Assembly: GCA_030407315.1 (NCBI GenBank)
Contig: JALQPE010001888.1
Coordinates: forward strand, 1-64,000
DNA length: 64,000 bases
Direction: 5' to 3'
Source of the DNA: Asparagopsis taxiformis
Lineage: Eukaryota > Rhodophyta > Florideophyceae > Bonnemaisoniales > Bonnemaisoniaceae
Part shown: one piece after another, positions 52,244-62,970 of the stretch
How the letters are laid out: every line of letters begins with the position of its first letter
Numbering within the stretch: the stretch's first letter is position 1
Program-made: the position numbers and the translations under genes
Notes under the pieces: model-generated
Seen by the model: the letters and a program-made list of their open reading frames with translations, nothing else
Databases searched by the model: none
What the model was told of the DNA's origin: nothing

Positions 52244-52496
52244 GTTGGCGTGTTCTTTTTGCACGCGTGATAGACGCGGAGGCGCGACAAATTAAAAAAA
52301 GGGAAAAGTAGTTTACTGGTTGTTGTCTGTCTATTTTTTCTGTTCCCGATACATTATGATCGGACATTATATAGACCGGTGGCGGCGCGACACTGCAAAC
52401 GTGTTTGCCGCCGGCACCGGCTGAGTTAGGGCTAGAAATTACAAAATTTTGTAAAATCTGGACTCCCAAATTTTATTCCGAAAATGTCATACGACA
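52243..52496 (-). repeat. 5' LTR of the Ty3 element
   Basis: 254 bp, one T longer than the 3' LTR near its start. Its last base on the coding strand supplies the A of the gag ATG. Confidence 0.95.
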
Positions 52497-52501
52497 GTAT
52501 G

Positions 52502-54420
52502 GATCTTCTATTGGTGCAACGAAAAAACAAGATGGTTTTTTATTTCTTTTGTCTCGAAGAATCACTCATCCTGGAAGAAGTTATTTTCCAGACTATCACG
52601 AGCTTATTTATCGTCTGGATAGGATCCAAAAAGGATATAAAAAATTTATACATACGATATGAAATTCAGTAATACAGAATCATATTTCATATTGCAGAAC
52701 TGATCCCCTGAATTCGTAGCTATACCGAATTGAATTGAACGGAAAAGTATTTTGAATAAAACAGTCTATTTTATCGACAGTAATGAGACAAGACGTTTTA
52801 GTACGCCTAATGTCGGAAATGTTTTCTCCAACGTAGATATCAAAACATTGATAAGGTATAGATTCCTTCAATATAGAATGAGGATGGTATATACTACTTT
52901 GAAGTTTGAAAGAACTCCAGTAGTTTTTCACGCTCATTTTCGCAATTGTTTTGCCGTAAAACAGCCATTGAACAGCAAAAAGTTTATGTTCTATGTGATT
53001 TCAGCTCGAGAAGACCATGCAACAGATTAGTAGGAGTTAATCCTTCTGGTGCTTTTGGAAGAAGCAATATCCACGCTTTCTTGTATACACTTGAGCTTAC
53101 TCTAAATGAAGAGAAGAACTGGCAGTTCTGAGGCAGCCGAGATCCTGGAGTACTAGTCGCTAGTTCATAGGCCAGAGAATCGAAATTGATAGACTAAATA
53201 CCAGAACGAAATGACATGGCGTAATTGAAGCAGGTGAATTCTAGACCTTGACACTCTGAGAAGAAGCTTGAAGTGGACTAGAATACTTTTACATCCCAAA
53301 TAATGCACAATATATACAGGAAAAATCCAAGAAAAGTATCTGCCGACCTAATAGCTTTCCAATTGGGTTTAAGGAAAACATTCGTTCCGCTCAGAATCAT
53401 CTGCGTTATTTTCTCTGCAACTTTGCACCTAATCTTTCTTTGAAATATTCCATTGGATTCTATTTCCTGGATCACTATAGAATAACCACGTCATGGGCAA
53501 CATCTTTATTACTCCAGAATGAAATAGAACACCAACAGAGATAAACTTCCAAAGTTTCTGAAGAATATCTTGATATTTCTCCAATCCCCATGAATTCATT
53601 AGTAACAGAAATAGTTGTCTAGAATTTACTACAAAGATACATAGGTGATAAAGAGATTAAAGAAGTTACAATAACAGGCTTCGTATACAGCTTTCAAACA
53701 GAATATCATTATGTCCTAGAATCACAACAGTGATGATCAAATCCATTAATTGACGATATAACGGAATACAGACTTACATACAAAAGTTTTTGCAAAAGAT
53801 CCGTCGAAAATTTCAAAACGTTTTGTCGGACAGTGAATCCAGATCCCAGTTATTTTTCTTTTTTCGACTTCACAGCAAATTGATCTCAGCGGCGTAGAAA
53901 ATTAATTGATTAGTATTCGAATCGGAGGTTTCAAGTTTCAATCCCTCATGGGAACCCAAGTTTCGCCATCCGAAGGTCGAGAGTTTACCAAAAATCCAAA
54001 AAATTTGCATATTCATAAGCCAAAAGTTTACCACTATATAGCATTATTCCGGTGATCGCTGGATGGGTGCATTGTCTCGATCTATTCTACAAACTATGAA
54101 AGTCCAACATGATATCCCTGTTTGGAACCTGCACTTTCGGCACCTTCAAGATTCTTCATGCAAAAGTTTTTGAAAATTTTCGCCGAAAGTTTCAGAACCT
54201 ATTGTTGAACGTTTCCAACTCGGCTTGATACATTATCCATACAGTTCCTTCAAATGGTCAATTTCTTTCGAACCTTGATTGTAATGGATTATTTCAAGTA
54301 TAATTTAATTACAAAGTAACCTAATTAATTAAATTATTTACGTAGTTGGGATGATTTGATTGCATATGCTTATATGGTGAAGCACCGTTGCGTGGCTCCT
54401 AGAGTGCATCCAGTCTAATA
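52502..54420. other. AT-rich intergenic region
   Basis: No supported gene. A tRNA-T-arm-like string (GGTTTCAAGTTTCAATCCC) lies near 53929. CAAAAGTTTTTG..AAA strings occur near 53780 and 54160, suggesting two copies of a decayed repeat. Confidence 0.35.
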
Positions 54421-54756
54421 ATGGTTCGCCCTCCTCGCCTGCCCAAATTGACAAAGAATTCTACTTCCGTCGTCCTTCTCCGCTCTATACAGGAGAGTGG
54501 GACTATCGGCAAGGAGGACGAGCCTGCCGAAGTACATAGCAGGGAGTATCTGCTTCGCCAGTACCCACTGTCCAGCTTCCGCGCATGCTTCAACAACGAC
54601 ATGAGGTCATTCTCAAACGGTAAGTCCATTAATTTCGCGTTTACGTTATCCTTTACTGACTTCCCTAGCTCTACACTAGAGTCATCTGCCGCAGGATCAG
54701 CTGAAGGTTTGAAACGTAAAATAAGCGGTGGCCGTGCTCCCCGTCGAAGAAGCTGA
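54421..54756 (+). CDS. Short ORF with a possible intron, unknown
   Basis: From the ATG 111 codons are open, basic at both ends (MVRPPRLPKL; KISGGRAPRRRS), with no motif. A perfect intron-like segment lies inside: GTAAGT at 54620, ACTGAC near 54657, CCTAG ending 54668, 49 bp. If spliced, a stop follows after four codons, so either the unspliced frame is translated or this is a gene remnant. Confidence 0.3.
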   Translation: MVRPPRLPKLTKNSTSVVLLRSIQESGTIGKEDEPAEVHSREYLLRQYPLSSFRACFNNDMRSFSNGKSINFAFTLSFTDFPSSTLESSAAGSAEGLKRKISGGRAPRRRS

Positions 54757-54820
54757 AGGATGTTTCCACTGGTTCCACCTGCCGTGCAATTGAAGTCGAT
54801 CGTATTCTAGAATTAGATTG

Positions 54821-54907
54821 TGATTCCACAGTTTATTGAACGATCGCAGGCCTGCGATCGTTCAATAAACTGTGGAATCATGGGCGTTCCTCCAGCAGAA
54901 CGCCCAT
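54821..54907. repeat. Perfect 60-bp palindrome and adjacent hairpin
   Basis: Arms 54821-54850 and 54851-54880 match perfectly with no spacer (centre AGGCCT). A second hairpin with 10-bp arms (ATGGGCGTTC, 54880-54889 and 54898-54907) follows directly. Confidence 0.85.
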
Positions 54908-56600
54908 AATTGTGAGAAAGTCGGAATCAATTTAGTGGATTTTTGCCCCTGGATGTCCTTTTCTGTTGGACTTTGCCTAAAAAAGGACTGATATGGTTAC
55001 TGTCGCTATAGTGATCCCGCAAGGTGTAATGGAATCCATGTTCAAAGTTGGCGTTGTCGACGATGGAACGGTGTTGGAACTCAAGGTATAATGGCTAGGT
55101 GAAATTTCAGTGCACGAGGAATTGCATACGAAATAGTTTACGCAAGGAAATTCTATGCACCACGTAGATATTAGAGAGAATGCTTTGGAAAAAGCTTTGA
55201 AGCTGAAACCATCGATCGCTCATAATAAATCGTTTTCACGCACAAGATTCCTATTACGCTTTACTGTACGTTCAGAAATTTTCGAACAGCACAATATGAC
55301 AATCCCACCATCGTCGGTAGCTGTCGTTTATGGTACTCTGCAGTATTATTGTTCTCACCACGCTGTGGGTGGGTTAAAATTTGTATTGTGCATACAAGTG
55401 ATACTGGCCAGCTATCTTGAACAGATACCGCGGTGCCCCGAAATATACGGTATCATAACTCGACTTATTCTGGAACAAAAGAATACACATGGCACAACCT
55501 TCACCAGTTTCCCAAGGCCGGTCACCACCATGCTATTACAATGCGCCCACGAAAAAAACTAGCATCTCTCCCAATTTAAGAAAAACGGTACCCCTGGCCT
55601 GTAGAGCGACTAACAAAACTCTGAACACAGCAACAAGAACTATCGTGCTCATCAAAATTACAGATACTTCCAAGCCCATGCTGGAGAAACCTCAACTATC
55701 ATCCAAGAGCTTGATTTAGCCTTTACACCTCACATGGACGACTTGTACAATGGATTATCCCACTACAGAAAAATATTTTGAAACCAAAGACACAGAACGT
55801 GAAAGTGAGTTCTTCTTCATAGATTCAGAGTTCCATCCCACGTATCTCACTAGACTATAACTGTAGGAATACTTCTCACTGCGAAGCGATCAAATTTTTC
55901 GGGATAGGCGATGCGACAAACAGAGCTAAAACCGTGCACGGCTTTCTCTCTGTTTCTTTATCATCGTCACAGCTGCCCGCAGGACCATGGTACTGCGGGT
56001 AGCTGTGAGGATGATCTCCAATCTGCGGTGATCAGCCGGAATATGAAAGGAGTAGGAACAGCAATTCTTGTGGATAGAATCCTGCTTTGGCCTTCAAACT
56101 AGAAGTCGGTGGTTTGGTAGAACTTGTCTTATACAAGTGTCCTCCGACTAGGAAGAGTCAAATCAGCAGTCCCCAGCCTACTTAAAGGTTAGCTGTTAAT
56201 TATGTTTCCACTTAACGGGGTATAAGCTGCGCGGGTCTAAGCAAGGAAGGGGCGCAGATGCTAGCACACAGGCCTTGTTCATTACCTCAAGGTAGGAATC
56301 TCCAGCACAGCCGGGACTTGGCGTCACAGTCCGTAGAGGTGTTCGTACAGTTTAAAAGCAACAGAACACGATTGGAATCCAATACTTATTTTCGTGAGAG
56401 ATTTTTCACGCTGAAAATCGATTGTGAGGAGATATATGGGCTGGAATGATGAATTCCACAATAGTGTTGACTTTATTGCATTTGTTGCGGTGAGTCACCG
56501 CAATAAATTTGCTAGCGTCGGGTTTTGAGACTCAGGACCAATGGTCCTAGCCCTCCAGTGGCATAAACTTTATAGTCCCTACAAATTCCCCACTACAATG
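54908..56600. other. Region with broken frames and one imperfect hairpin
   Basis: Open frames near 55155-55719 have no recognisable motif. An inverted repeat with about 22-bp arms (55961-55982 and 55993-56014; CACAGCTGCCCGCAG type) and a small nested hairpin at about 56104-56150 (AGTCGG...CCGACT enclosing ACTTGT...ACAAGT) are present. Confidence 0.35.
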
Positions 56601-56609
56601 ACTCCTTTG

Positions 56610-57100
56610 GTTATAGGTCTGCTGACCGATCGTACATGTCTGTATGAATTCCAGTCACGCAAAGAGATTGATTATTTAATTCCACCTAACTTTAATTACT
56701 GTCTAGATACAATTCCAATATCTAGTAATCTAATTAATGCTATTGTAGTCTAATTGTTCGATTGCTAGCATTACTCGAATGATTCTACTCCGAGTTGGCC
56801 CTAATCCTTCATATTACTATGCTAGTCATAGATGCTAGGTAGTATAAGAAAGCAGTAGGATCGGGTAGTCTTCACTATTCAGACAAAAAAAACAACCAGC
56901 AACTTTCAATAAAGTGTTCTGCCAGTAAACGCACCCCTCGTGCCCCGACCCCATTCTCCCCGACCTGTTTAGGCCCTTTCGAATCTCATTTCTGGACCAG
57001 CTGTTCCTAAAGCATCGGGCTTCTGAAAGGCTTGAATCAAGTGGAACAATCGACTTTTATTCTATTGGAATTTGTTTTTGGAAATTTTCCCACAGCAGTG
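56610..57100 (+). repeat. LTR/leader-like repeat, copy 1
   Basis: Aligns by eye with 58062-58550 in the same orientation: GTCTGC(T/C)GACCGAT, CAGTCACGCAAA, CCTTCATATTACTATGCTAG, AAAGTGTTCTG, AACGCACCCCTCGTGCCCC, CATTTCTGGACCA. Copies differ at many positions. The layout resembles an old LTR plus the start of an internal region. Confidence 0.6.
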
Positions 57101-57123
57101 TACTTCCAATACAATAAAATAAA

Positions 57124-57231
57124 AATGACACGACCACTACCAGTGCCATTACTAGTGCAAGAATGCGAGTGCGGCTCCAAACGTACGTACACGTGGCCTA
57201 ATGGTCGCGTCATCGGCCACTGTGGCTAGCA
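57124..57231 (+). pseudogene. Short Cys-rich ORF fragment
   Basis: A 35-codon frame from an ATG contains CECGSKRTYTWPNGRVIGHCG, a metal-binding-like Cys cluster, then a stop. The following sequence stays open in other frames. It sits downstream of LTR-like copy 1, as the zinc-finger ORF at 58711 sits downstream of copy 2. Confidence 0.3.
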
Positions 57232-57311
57232 TACACTTGTCCGTGGAATATCGCCCCCATCGTTGCCGATCTCACGGAGATTCAATGCTGGCTGTGCCCG
57301 TTGACAGGATG

Positions 57312-57347
57312 CCATTCGCCCTTTTGGGATCCCAAAAGGGCGAATGG
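57312..57347. repeat. Perfect 36-bp palindrome
   Basis: Centre GGATCC at 57329/57330; arms CCATTCGCCCTTTTGGGA and complement. A 12-bp palindrome ACGTTCGAACGT follows at 57348. Confidence 0.85.
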
Positions 57348-57359
57348 ACGTTCGAACGT

Positions 57360-58060
57360 CCTGAAGCATCACACATCCGCTCATCGATCCGGCCCTTCAG
57401 AAAGGTGATGGATCACTGCATTTGCTTGCATCCTCATCCCAGCACTCCGCAGTGTCCAACAGAAACTACTCACCAGGACTCTAAATTCACCTAGCTACCC
57501 ACGAAAAGCATACAGCTATCGATAGGCCGCTTAAAATTCCGGCCGGTCCAGCTCCAGAAACCGATAATGACAGAAAAACAGAAAGAAATTTTGAAATAGG
57601 AAATACGACAAAATCTGATCTCCCTGGGTCAGCTTGTATGTAACACCTTCCCGTTGCGTTTAAAAATTCTACTGACCCCATTAAATTCCAAAAAGAGATA
57701 GAATAATCAAGAAAAATCCGTTCAGGAAAAGGTTTTTATCACTGAAAATTTAATACCTGTTGGTGAATGCTCCTGAAAGCATCACAATATCATTGGAAGC
57801 TCCTCCACTCAACAAGTTTTTGACCCCTTGCACTCTTATCGAACTCTAAAAGTACTTGAAATACATACAAATGTCTACTAGGGATATGGGATTGACAACA
57901 GAGCACCACCACGCTAGAAGATCCGCACTGGAGTCCAGAACTTAAATATTGAGAACAGTAAGAACAGCCATGATCACCCCGCACATGCACAGGAAAACCA
58001 CAAGTACCACTAAGGAAATATTCGAAAAACTTAAACACAACCGCAACTAGTGTCCAATAT
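57360..58060. other. Intergenic region, nothing recognised
   Basis: Sequence between the two LTR-like copies, without protein-like frames or further repeats. Confidence 0.35.
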
Positions 58061-58061
58061 T

Positions 58062-58550
58062 GTCAGTCTGCCGACCGATTATACGGTTCAGTATGAATTC
58101 TAGTCACGCAAATTGATTGATTCTTTAATTCTAACCTTCTTCTAATTTCTGTCTGGATGGAATTCCTATACCTAGTCTAATTCATGTTATCGTAGTTGAT
58201 TTGTTCGATTACCGGCTTTATACTCACTTTCTACTTCAAATTAGTCCTAATCCTTCATATTACTATGCTAGAGATAGGTGCTAAGCAGTATAAGAAGGGA
58301 GTAGGATAGAGTAGTCTTCATTTCTCAGATACAGACAACAACTACCAGCCTTCGATAAAGTGTTCTGTCAACTAACGCACCCCTCGTGCCCCGACCCCAT
58401 TCACCCAGACCTGGTGTGGCCCCGTCGAACATCATTTCTGGACCAACCGGTCCCAAAGCATCCGGTCTCTGGAAGGCCAAAATCAAGTGGAAAAATCAAC
58501 TTTTATTTTGGAATTTGGTTTTTTATTGGAAATTTTCCCACAGTCTAGAC
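58062..58550 (+). repeat. LTR/leader-like repeat, copy 2
   Basis: Second copy of the repeat at 56610-57100, in the same orientation and about 1.45 kb downstream. A TGTCAGTCTGCCGACC start and an AACGCA-type end could mark an LTR of about 320 bp; the rest would be leader and gag start. Confidence 0.6.
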
Positions 58551-58710
58551 TTACAAGAAATTTCGAACAAATTTCAGTAAATTGCTTCCTGATAATTTTA
58601 CCATACTTAGCACTACGTCTAAAACGTTTGTTAGGGTGGTAAATTACAGCGGACTTCTAGTCTGGTCAATTTATTATGGCAAAGCAAATTATTCTTGAAA
58701 AGTGCGTATT

Positions 58711-59445
58711 ATGAAAACAACAATTTTTGGCGCCATTTTTTTGAAATCAAATTTGCTAACTGGCTCAACTGTAAATCGGCATACAGTGCCGTACAAACGC
58801 GCCGCCAACGACCCTGCTGTACTGCGCGAGAAGGCCATCCGGGCCACTTTACAGCGTGCGCAAACTGAAGCAGCCGGCAAGGAATTTGAAAAATACTCGT
58901 CTCCCGAGGAATCCGAAAGCGAATCCGAAAGTACATCAGAGAGTGACTCAGAAAACAGATCTGATAGTGAATGCGAGATCCAGCCAAACAAAGTACCACA
59001 CAGCTCTATTAGGATCTCACGTGTCAGTCAGCCACCGCCACCCACTACAAAATCCACCAAGCCCAATACTGCGCAGGCCTCTGACACGTACCGCCGGATT
59101 GCCTCCGCCAATCAACCGTCGACAAGAAGTCTGGTGTTTATGCCGGACAGCCCGTCCGTAAATACCCACCGTGTTGCCACTGCGCGAGTACAACGTCAAC
59201 GTCGCCGAAATAACACACGTGTAAACTCCTGTGATCTTTGCGTGCGCCAGTTTAGCTCTTCATACCAGTTAAATCAGCACCTTGCTGGACAGAAGCATAA
59301 ACGTGTCGAAGCTGCTAGGGAAGTTGCCCAGGCCAACTTACAATGCCATCTCTGTAAGATCAAGTTTCTAGATCGTAACACATACGACGTCCACTTTGTG
59401 TCAAACAAGCACCGTGTCGCTTTGGCCAAGTCCAAACGCAAATAA
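58711..59445 (+). CDS. Protein with two C2H2 zinc fingers
   Basis: The first ATG gives 244 residues. A helical basic N-terminus (AVLREKAIRATLQRAQ) is followed by an acidic Ser/Glu repeat (about 60-95), a Pro/Thr linker and two zinc fingers at the C-terminus: CDLCVRQFSSSYQLNQHLAGQKH and CHLCKIKFLDRNTYDVHFVSNKH. Their spacing is that of U1/matrin-type fingers, which bind double-stranded RNA or RNA-protein complexes. Intact and protein-like. It lies between the LTR-like repeat and a copia gag, so it may be an accessory gene of a retroelement. Confidence 0.65.
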   Translation: MKTTIFGAIFLKSNLLTGSTVNRHTVPYKRAANDPAVLREKAIRATLQRAQTEAAGKEFEKYSSPEESESESESTSESDSENRSDSECEIQPNKVPHSSIRISRVSQPPPPTTKSTKPNTAQASDTYRRIASANQPSTRSLVFMPDSPSVNTHRVATARVQRQRRRNNTRVNSCDLCVRQFSSSYQLNQHLAGQKHKRVEAAREVAQANLQCHLCKIKFLDRNTYDVHFVSNKHRVALAKSKRK

Positions 59446-59479
59446 ATTCTCGTTGATTCTGCTGCTTTATTGAAGAAAA

Positions 59480-59707
59480 ATGCCTACTCTGGACAATATT
59501 AGAGGATCATTGAATAATCTGGATCCTAGCTCTGAAATACAAATTGGTATAAAAGCTGTACTAGCTGTGCACGTAAACGCAGACCCACAACCTGAAGATG
59601 CTGACGTCATCACCGACCTGCGGAGCGACCTTCCAGCTGACGTATTGTATTCAACCGATGCACTCAATGGCCCGCACATGCTCCATCGTTTAATCAGAGA
59701 CTACTAA
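59480..59707 (+). CDS. Small acidic ORF downstream of the zinc-finger gene
   Basis: 75 codons from an ATG 34 bp after the zinc-finger stop. The protein is acidic (PEDADVITDLRSDLPADVLY), with no motif known to me. Close spacing suggests the two ORFs belong to the same unit, perhaps a frameshifted continuation. Confidence 0.35.
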   Translation: MPTLDNIRGSLNNLDPSSEIQIGIKAVLAVHVNADPQPEDADVITDLRSDLPADVLYSTDALNGPHMLHRLIRDY

Positions 59708-59780
59708 GCCTTGAAGGGACTCCAGTATAATCCACACCCAGATAGCAACCGAGTTGTACTGGGTTTACCAGCAACTTGCA

Positions 59781-59837
59781 AATTTCACTCTGATTTTCAT
59801 AGAACATTGAATGTTCTATGAAAATCAGAGAGAAATT
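59781..59837. repeat. Inverted repeat at the gag start
   Basis: 27-bp arms (59781-59807 and 59811-59837) with one mismatch and a 3-bp spacer. The right arm begins with the gag ATG, so the hairpin lies exactly at the start of the copia frame. Confidence 0.85.
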
Positions 59838-60809
59838 GACAGTGCTGTCGCCGCGGTCAAGAACATTCGGAGAACGAACCAAGTTATTGGTGGAAATGGA
59901 GAGAATCCAAATAACCGGAACGGCGATCAATTCTCCCACTGGAAAATCGCTCACAACATGGCTACTCGCTTCAAGACATCGGAAAAGTTCTCCGGAAAAC
60001 TCGGAGAAGACTTCACTGAATACCTCAACAATTACTTGGATGCGGCGAACGACTACGAGATGACTCAAGATCAAAGATTCCAACTACTCCACGACCTATT
60101 CGACGGAAAAGCAAGAAGGTTCTTCCACCAAACAGTTCTTGCCAGAGCACAGACGTTCCCAGTCGACGTACAAATGATGCAGGAAGAGTTTAACACCATC
60201 ACCCGTCAGAATAGAATCAGGAAACATCTACAACAACTGCGCCTGTCAGAGATTGTCAGGATCCGCAAATTCTCTCCCTCGATAGCTCTTGAAGAACTCC
60301 GAGATACAATATGTAGACTTGCTCCTCAAGGACCTCAGATATATCGTAATGAAGAGGCCCAAATTGAATATCTCCAAAAGGCTGTTATCGGACACCAATG
60401 GGCTAAAGCCCCTCTATCCCAGTCTCAATCCGATATTCCCCGTTGGAAATTCCATCAACTTTTCACTGCACTTGATTCGGCTTGGCTTCAGGAACAGGAA
60501 GAAATTGAGGCGAGGAAGAGAGTTAATATCTCTACTCATGGCCATACATCTAATCACCTACCTCACAGAGTATATTTCCAAGGTCAAGGAATATATGGTC
60601 GTCCTCGCAAACCTGGTTCAAAATCATCAGCTCCTCGAGGATTTTTCAAAAATGAAAATACAGTAAGAAGGTGTTCATACACTGATGCTGAGGGTAAGAA
60701 TAGAATTGACAAGTATGGAAACCCACGTAAATGTCATAACTGCGGAAGCAAAGAACATTTCATCCGAGATTGCACCAAGCCTCGCAACATCATTAACAAT
60801 GTCGGGTAA
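59811..60809 (+). CDS. Copia Gag
   Basis: 332 residues from the ATG at the inverted repeat. A helical core (RFKTSEKFSGKLGEDFTEYL; DLFDGKARRFFHQTVL), then a Gln/Ser-rich linker and one CCHC knuckle near the end (CHNCGSKEHFIRDC). After the TAA the same frame reopens (60810-61058) with an acidic, Asn/Glu-rich segment, which may be the natural linker to protease cut by one stop. Confidence 0.8.
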   Translation: MFYENQREIDSAVAAVKNIRRTNQVIGGNGENPNNRNGDQFSHWKIAHNMATRFKTSEKFSGKLGEDFTEYLNNYLDAANDYEMTQDQRFQLLHDLFDGKARRFFHQTVLARAQTFPVDVQMMQEEFNTITRQNRIRKHLQQLRLSEIVRIRKFSPSIALEELRDTICRLAPQGPQIYRNEEAQIEYLQKAVIGHQWAKAPLSQSQSDIPRWKFHQLFTALDSAWLQEQEEIEARKRVNISTHGHTSNHLPHRVYFQGQGIYGRPRKPGSKSSAPRGFFKNENTVRRCSYTDAEGKNRIDKYGNPRKCHNCGSKEHFIRDCTKPRNIINNVG

Positions 60810-61058
60810 ATGATTCAAGCGGACCCACATAATGTTAACGGCATTCTTTACGAGCTATGCGTACAAGCAGAAAACATAATAGGAGACAATAACGGAAGTT
60901 CTGATGATACCACTATGGATAATAACTCTGGGTCAAGTTTTAAAAACCAAATAGAAATAAAACAAGAAGAAGAACTCGTAGAAAACTTCTACAATGAGGA
61001 CGATTCCAATCTCATGATGGAAGGATTCCCTGATGTACTCAATCCTGATGATTTTTAG
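60810..61058 (+). pseudogene. Acidic linker after Gag
   Basis: 82 codons in the gag frame directly after its stop, rich in Asp, Glu and Asn, ending at TAG 61056-61058. Probably part of the original polyprotein. Confidence 0.5.
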
Positions 61059-61097
61059 AAGGAGGCAGTTCCCACCATCGTTTTCAGGTACTAACCA

Positions 61098-61718
61098 ATG
61101 AAGAAAACGATACTGTCCTCCGGAAAGATCGGTGTAACTCAAATCAAAGCCAAAAAAACTAACATAAGCACGTCAGAAAAGAGTTCCCGAACATATTTCG
61201 TTATTTTTAATCAATCCTTTGTCAAGACAAGTGCAGTAAACTATAACAACAAGTATCGTAAAGGAATTACGCAACAGAATACTTGTAATGGTGCTTGCAT
61301 TGATACTGGTGCCCAGAAGACCGTGATCGGGCGACGGCAAGCGCAAGCTTACTGTCGTTTTAAAGGGATCAAGTTTAAAGCAGATAATAATAACAACGCT
61401 TATAAATTCGGAACGTACTTACAAAAATCATTTGAATCTCTTCAGATCCGAATTCCAACCCCCAATGGATCATTCACCCCAATCCAGGCTGACATAATCC
61501 AAGCTGATGTTCCACTACTTCTTGGACTAGACATATTAGACAAATACAAACTCTCAGTTGATACTGTCGAAAATGTTCTAAGATGCAAAGGAACTGACTG
61601 GAAGATTCCCCTAACTAGAAATCTTGGCCATATCTACTTGGAATGGGATATGCCGAATGGTTCACTAAGAGTGAACTTTCCAAACTCCATCGTGGTTTTC
61701 GCACCCCACGGCGGATAA
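61098..61718 (+). CDS. Copia aspartic protease
   Basis: The 206-codon frame contains the active site ACIDTGAQKTVIG and the distal hydrophobic-Gly motif LLLGLDILDKY, the two signatures of retroviral-type proteases. The catalytic Asp-Thr-Gly is intact. The frame is the same as gag but is separated from it by stops. Confidence 0.8.
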   Translation: MKKTILSSGKIGVTQIKAKKTNISTSEKSSRTYFVIFNQSFVKTSAVNYNNKYRKGITQQNTCNGACIDTGAQKTVIGRRQAQAYCRFKGIKFKADNNNNAYKFGTYLQKSFESLQIRIPTPNGSFTPIQADIIQADVPLLLGLDILDKYKLSVDTVENVLRCKGTDWKIPLTRNLGHIYLEWDMPNGSLRVNFPNSIVVFAPHGG

Positions 61719-61786
61719 AATACTTGATTTGATAAAAAGAGCTCGACCTGATAAGCTCAATGAAAATACAAAAAAGATGTTAGAAT

Positions 61787-62340
61787 AAATTTCCCTTTCA
61801 TGTGAGACGTGCCAAAGATTCGGCCCTGCATCTATGCGTCTCAAAGTATCCCTCCCGCCAGAAGACGATCTAGTTTTCGGAGATGAAGTCTCACTAGATC
61901 TAATGTTTATCAACGGAAAGGCAATATTACACATAGTTGACACCGCAACCAGATTTTCAACCGCCAGCTTCCTGGATGCACATGGCAAGACTTACGGGCA
62001 GACCGTAGAAGGGGTTTGGCTAGCATTCCTAGAGTGTTGGTGTACCCTGTACACCGGATATCCTAATCGACTTAGAACTGATTGCGGTTCATTATTCACC
62101 TCGCCACGCTGGAAGAATTTCACCGATGAGAATGGCATTACTCTACGAATATCTGGTATCGAAGCTCATAACTCACTAGGGATTGGAGAACGATTCCACG
62201 ATCCACTAAGGAGAATTTATCGTAAGGTACAAGCTGACTTCCCTCAATTGAAAGAAGAAATTATACTCAGACTTGCGGTGAAAGCCATGAATGACAGGAT
62301 AGGAGAAAACGGTCTGGTTCCATCTCTGCTAGTATTTTGA
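61787..62340 (+). CDS. Copia integrase
   Basis: The frame begins before the ATG at 61834 with CETCQRFGPAS, the end of the zinc domain. The core shows SLDLMFINGKAILHIVDTAT, RTDCGSLF and GIEAHNSLGIGERFHDPLR, the third carrying the catalytic Glu of this lineage. A short C-terminal part ends at TGA 62338. The frame resumes at 62386. Confidence 0.8.
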
Positions 62341-62385
62341 GTCATTCCACGATTCTCAATTATAAGCAGTAATCTTCCAACCCAA

Positions 62386-62970
62386 ATGGAGAGAATGAAA
62401 GCCATCACCGTAGCCCAGAAGGAAATGAACTCTATAATTGCAGAAAGAAAAATTAAGACAGCGTTTCAGAAGAATGTCCCGGCATCGTCCGATAGACACT
62501 ACTTGATTGGTGACAAAGTCCTAGTATATCGAGAAAAAGAGAAACAATGGATGGGACCATTCCACATTGTATTCATAGATGACAAACTGATTACTGTTCA
62601 GAACGTAAGTAGGACATATGAAGGGATATTCAATATACAACAAGTGAAACCATACCGAAGTAATAGTTCAGAATCACCTGCTGAAGGAACACCGGAAAAT
62701 AATCAGTCCAGTGGATCTCTGTCCAGCATTGAACCAAGAAGTGAGCCTATCGCAACCAATATCACAGAAGTGATAAAATATGGTGACCCTCGAGCTAGTA
62801 AGTTCTTAGAGGCTAAAAGAAAGGAAATACAAGGATTATTGGACCAAAGAACATGGAAAGTGGTGAACAAAGAGAACGTTCCAAAAGATGCCAATATTCT
62901 TGGTGGAAGATTCGTACTCTCCATCAAGGACGAAGGGAAAATAAGGAAGTGTGGAAGGCTAGGTACGTAG
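62386..62970 (+). CDS. Copia integrase end and reverse transcriptase start
   Basis: 194 codons in the integrase frame. First comes the integrase C-terminal region (KVLVYREKEKQWMGPFHIV), then an acidic linker, then the reverse transcriptase N-terminus (LDQRTWKVVNKENVPKDANI, GGRFVLSIK). The homology passes into another frame near 62945. Confidence 0.75.
   Translation: MERMKAITVAQKEMNSIIAERKIKTAFQKNVPASSDRHYLIGDKVLVYREKEKQWMGPFHIVFIDDKLITVQNVSRTYEGIFNIQQVKPYRSNSSESPAEGTPENNQSSGSLSSIEPRSEPIATNITEVIKYGDPRASKFLEAKRKEIQGLLDQRTWKVVNKENVPKDANILGGRFVLSIKDEGKIRKCGRLGT

Larger units (their letters stand above)
45182..52496 (-). mobile_element. Complete Ty3/gypsy retrotransposon with an antisense ORF
   Basis: The LTRs (45182-45434, 253 bp; 52243-52496, 254 bp) start TGTTGGCGTG and end CATACGACA, with one 1-bp indel seen. 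The perfect target-site duplication GTATG flanks both ends (45177-45181 and 52497-52501). The minus strand encodes Gag-protease-reverse transcriptase (52243-49337) and RNase H-integrase (about 49395-47658), the Ty3 order. Between the integrase end and the 3' LTR, a 2.2-kb segment carries a long ORF on the opposite strand. The near-identical LTRs indicate a young insertion. Confidence 0.95.

Noticed and set aside
55155..55562. 135-codon ORF
   Set aside because: No motif, no repeated relatives in the window, and a start in AT-rich non-coding sequence; compatible with chance.
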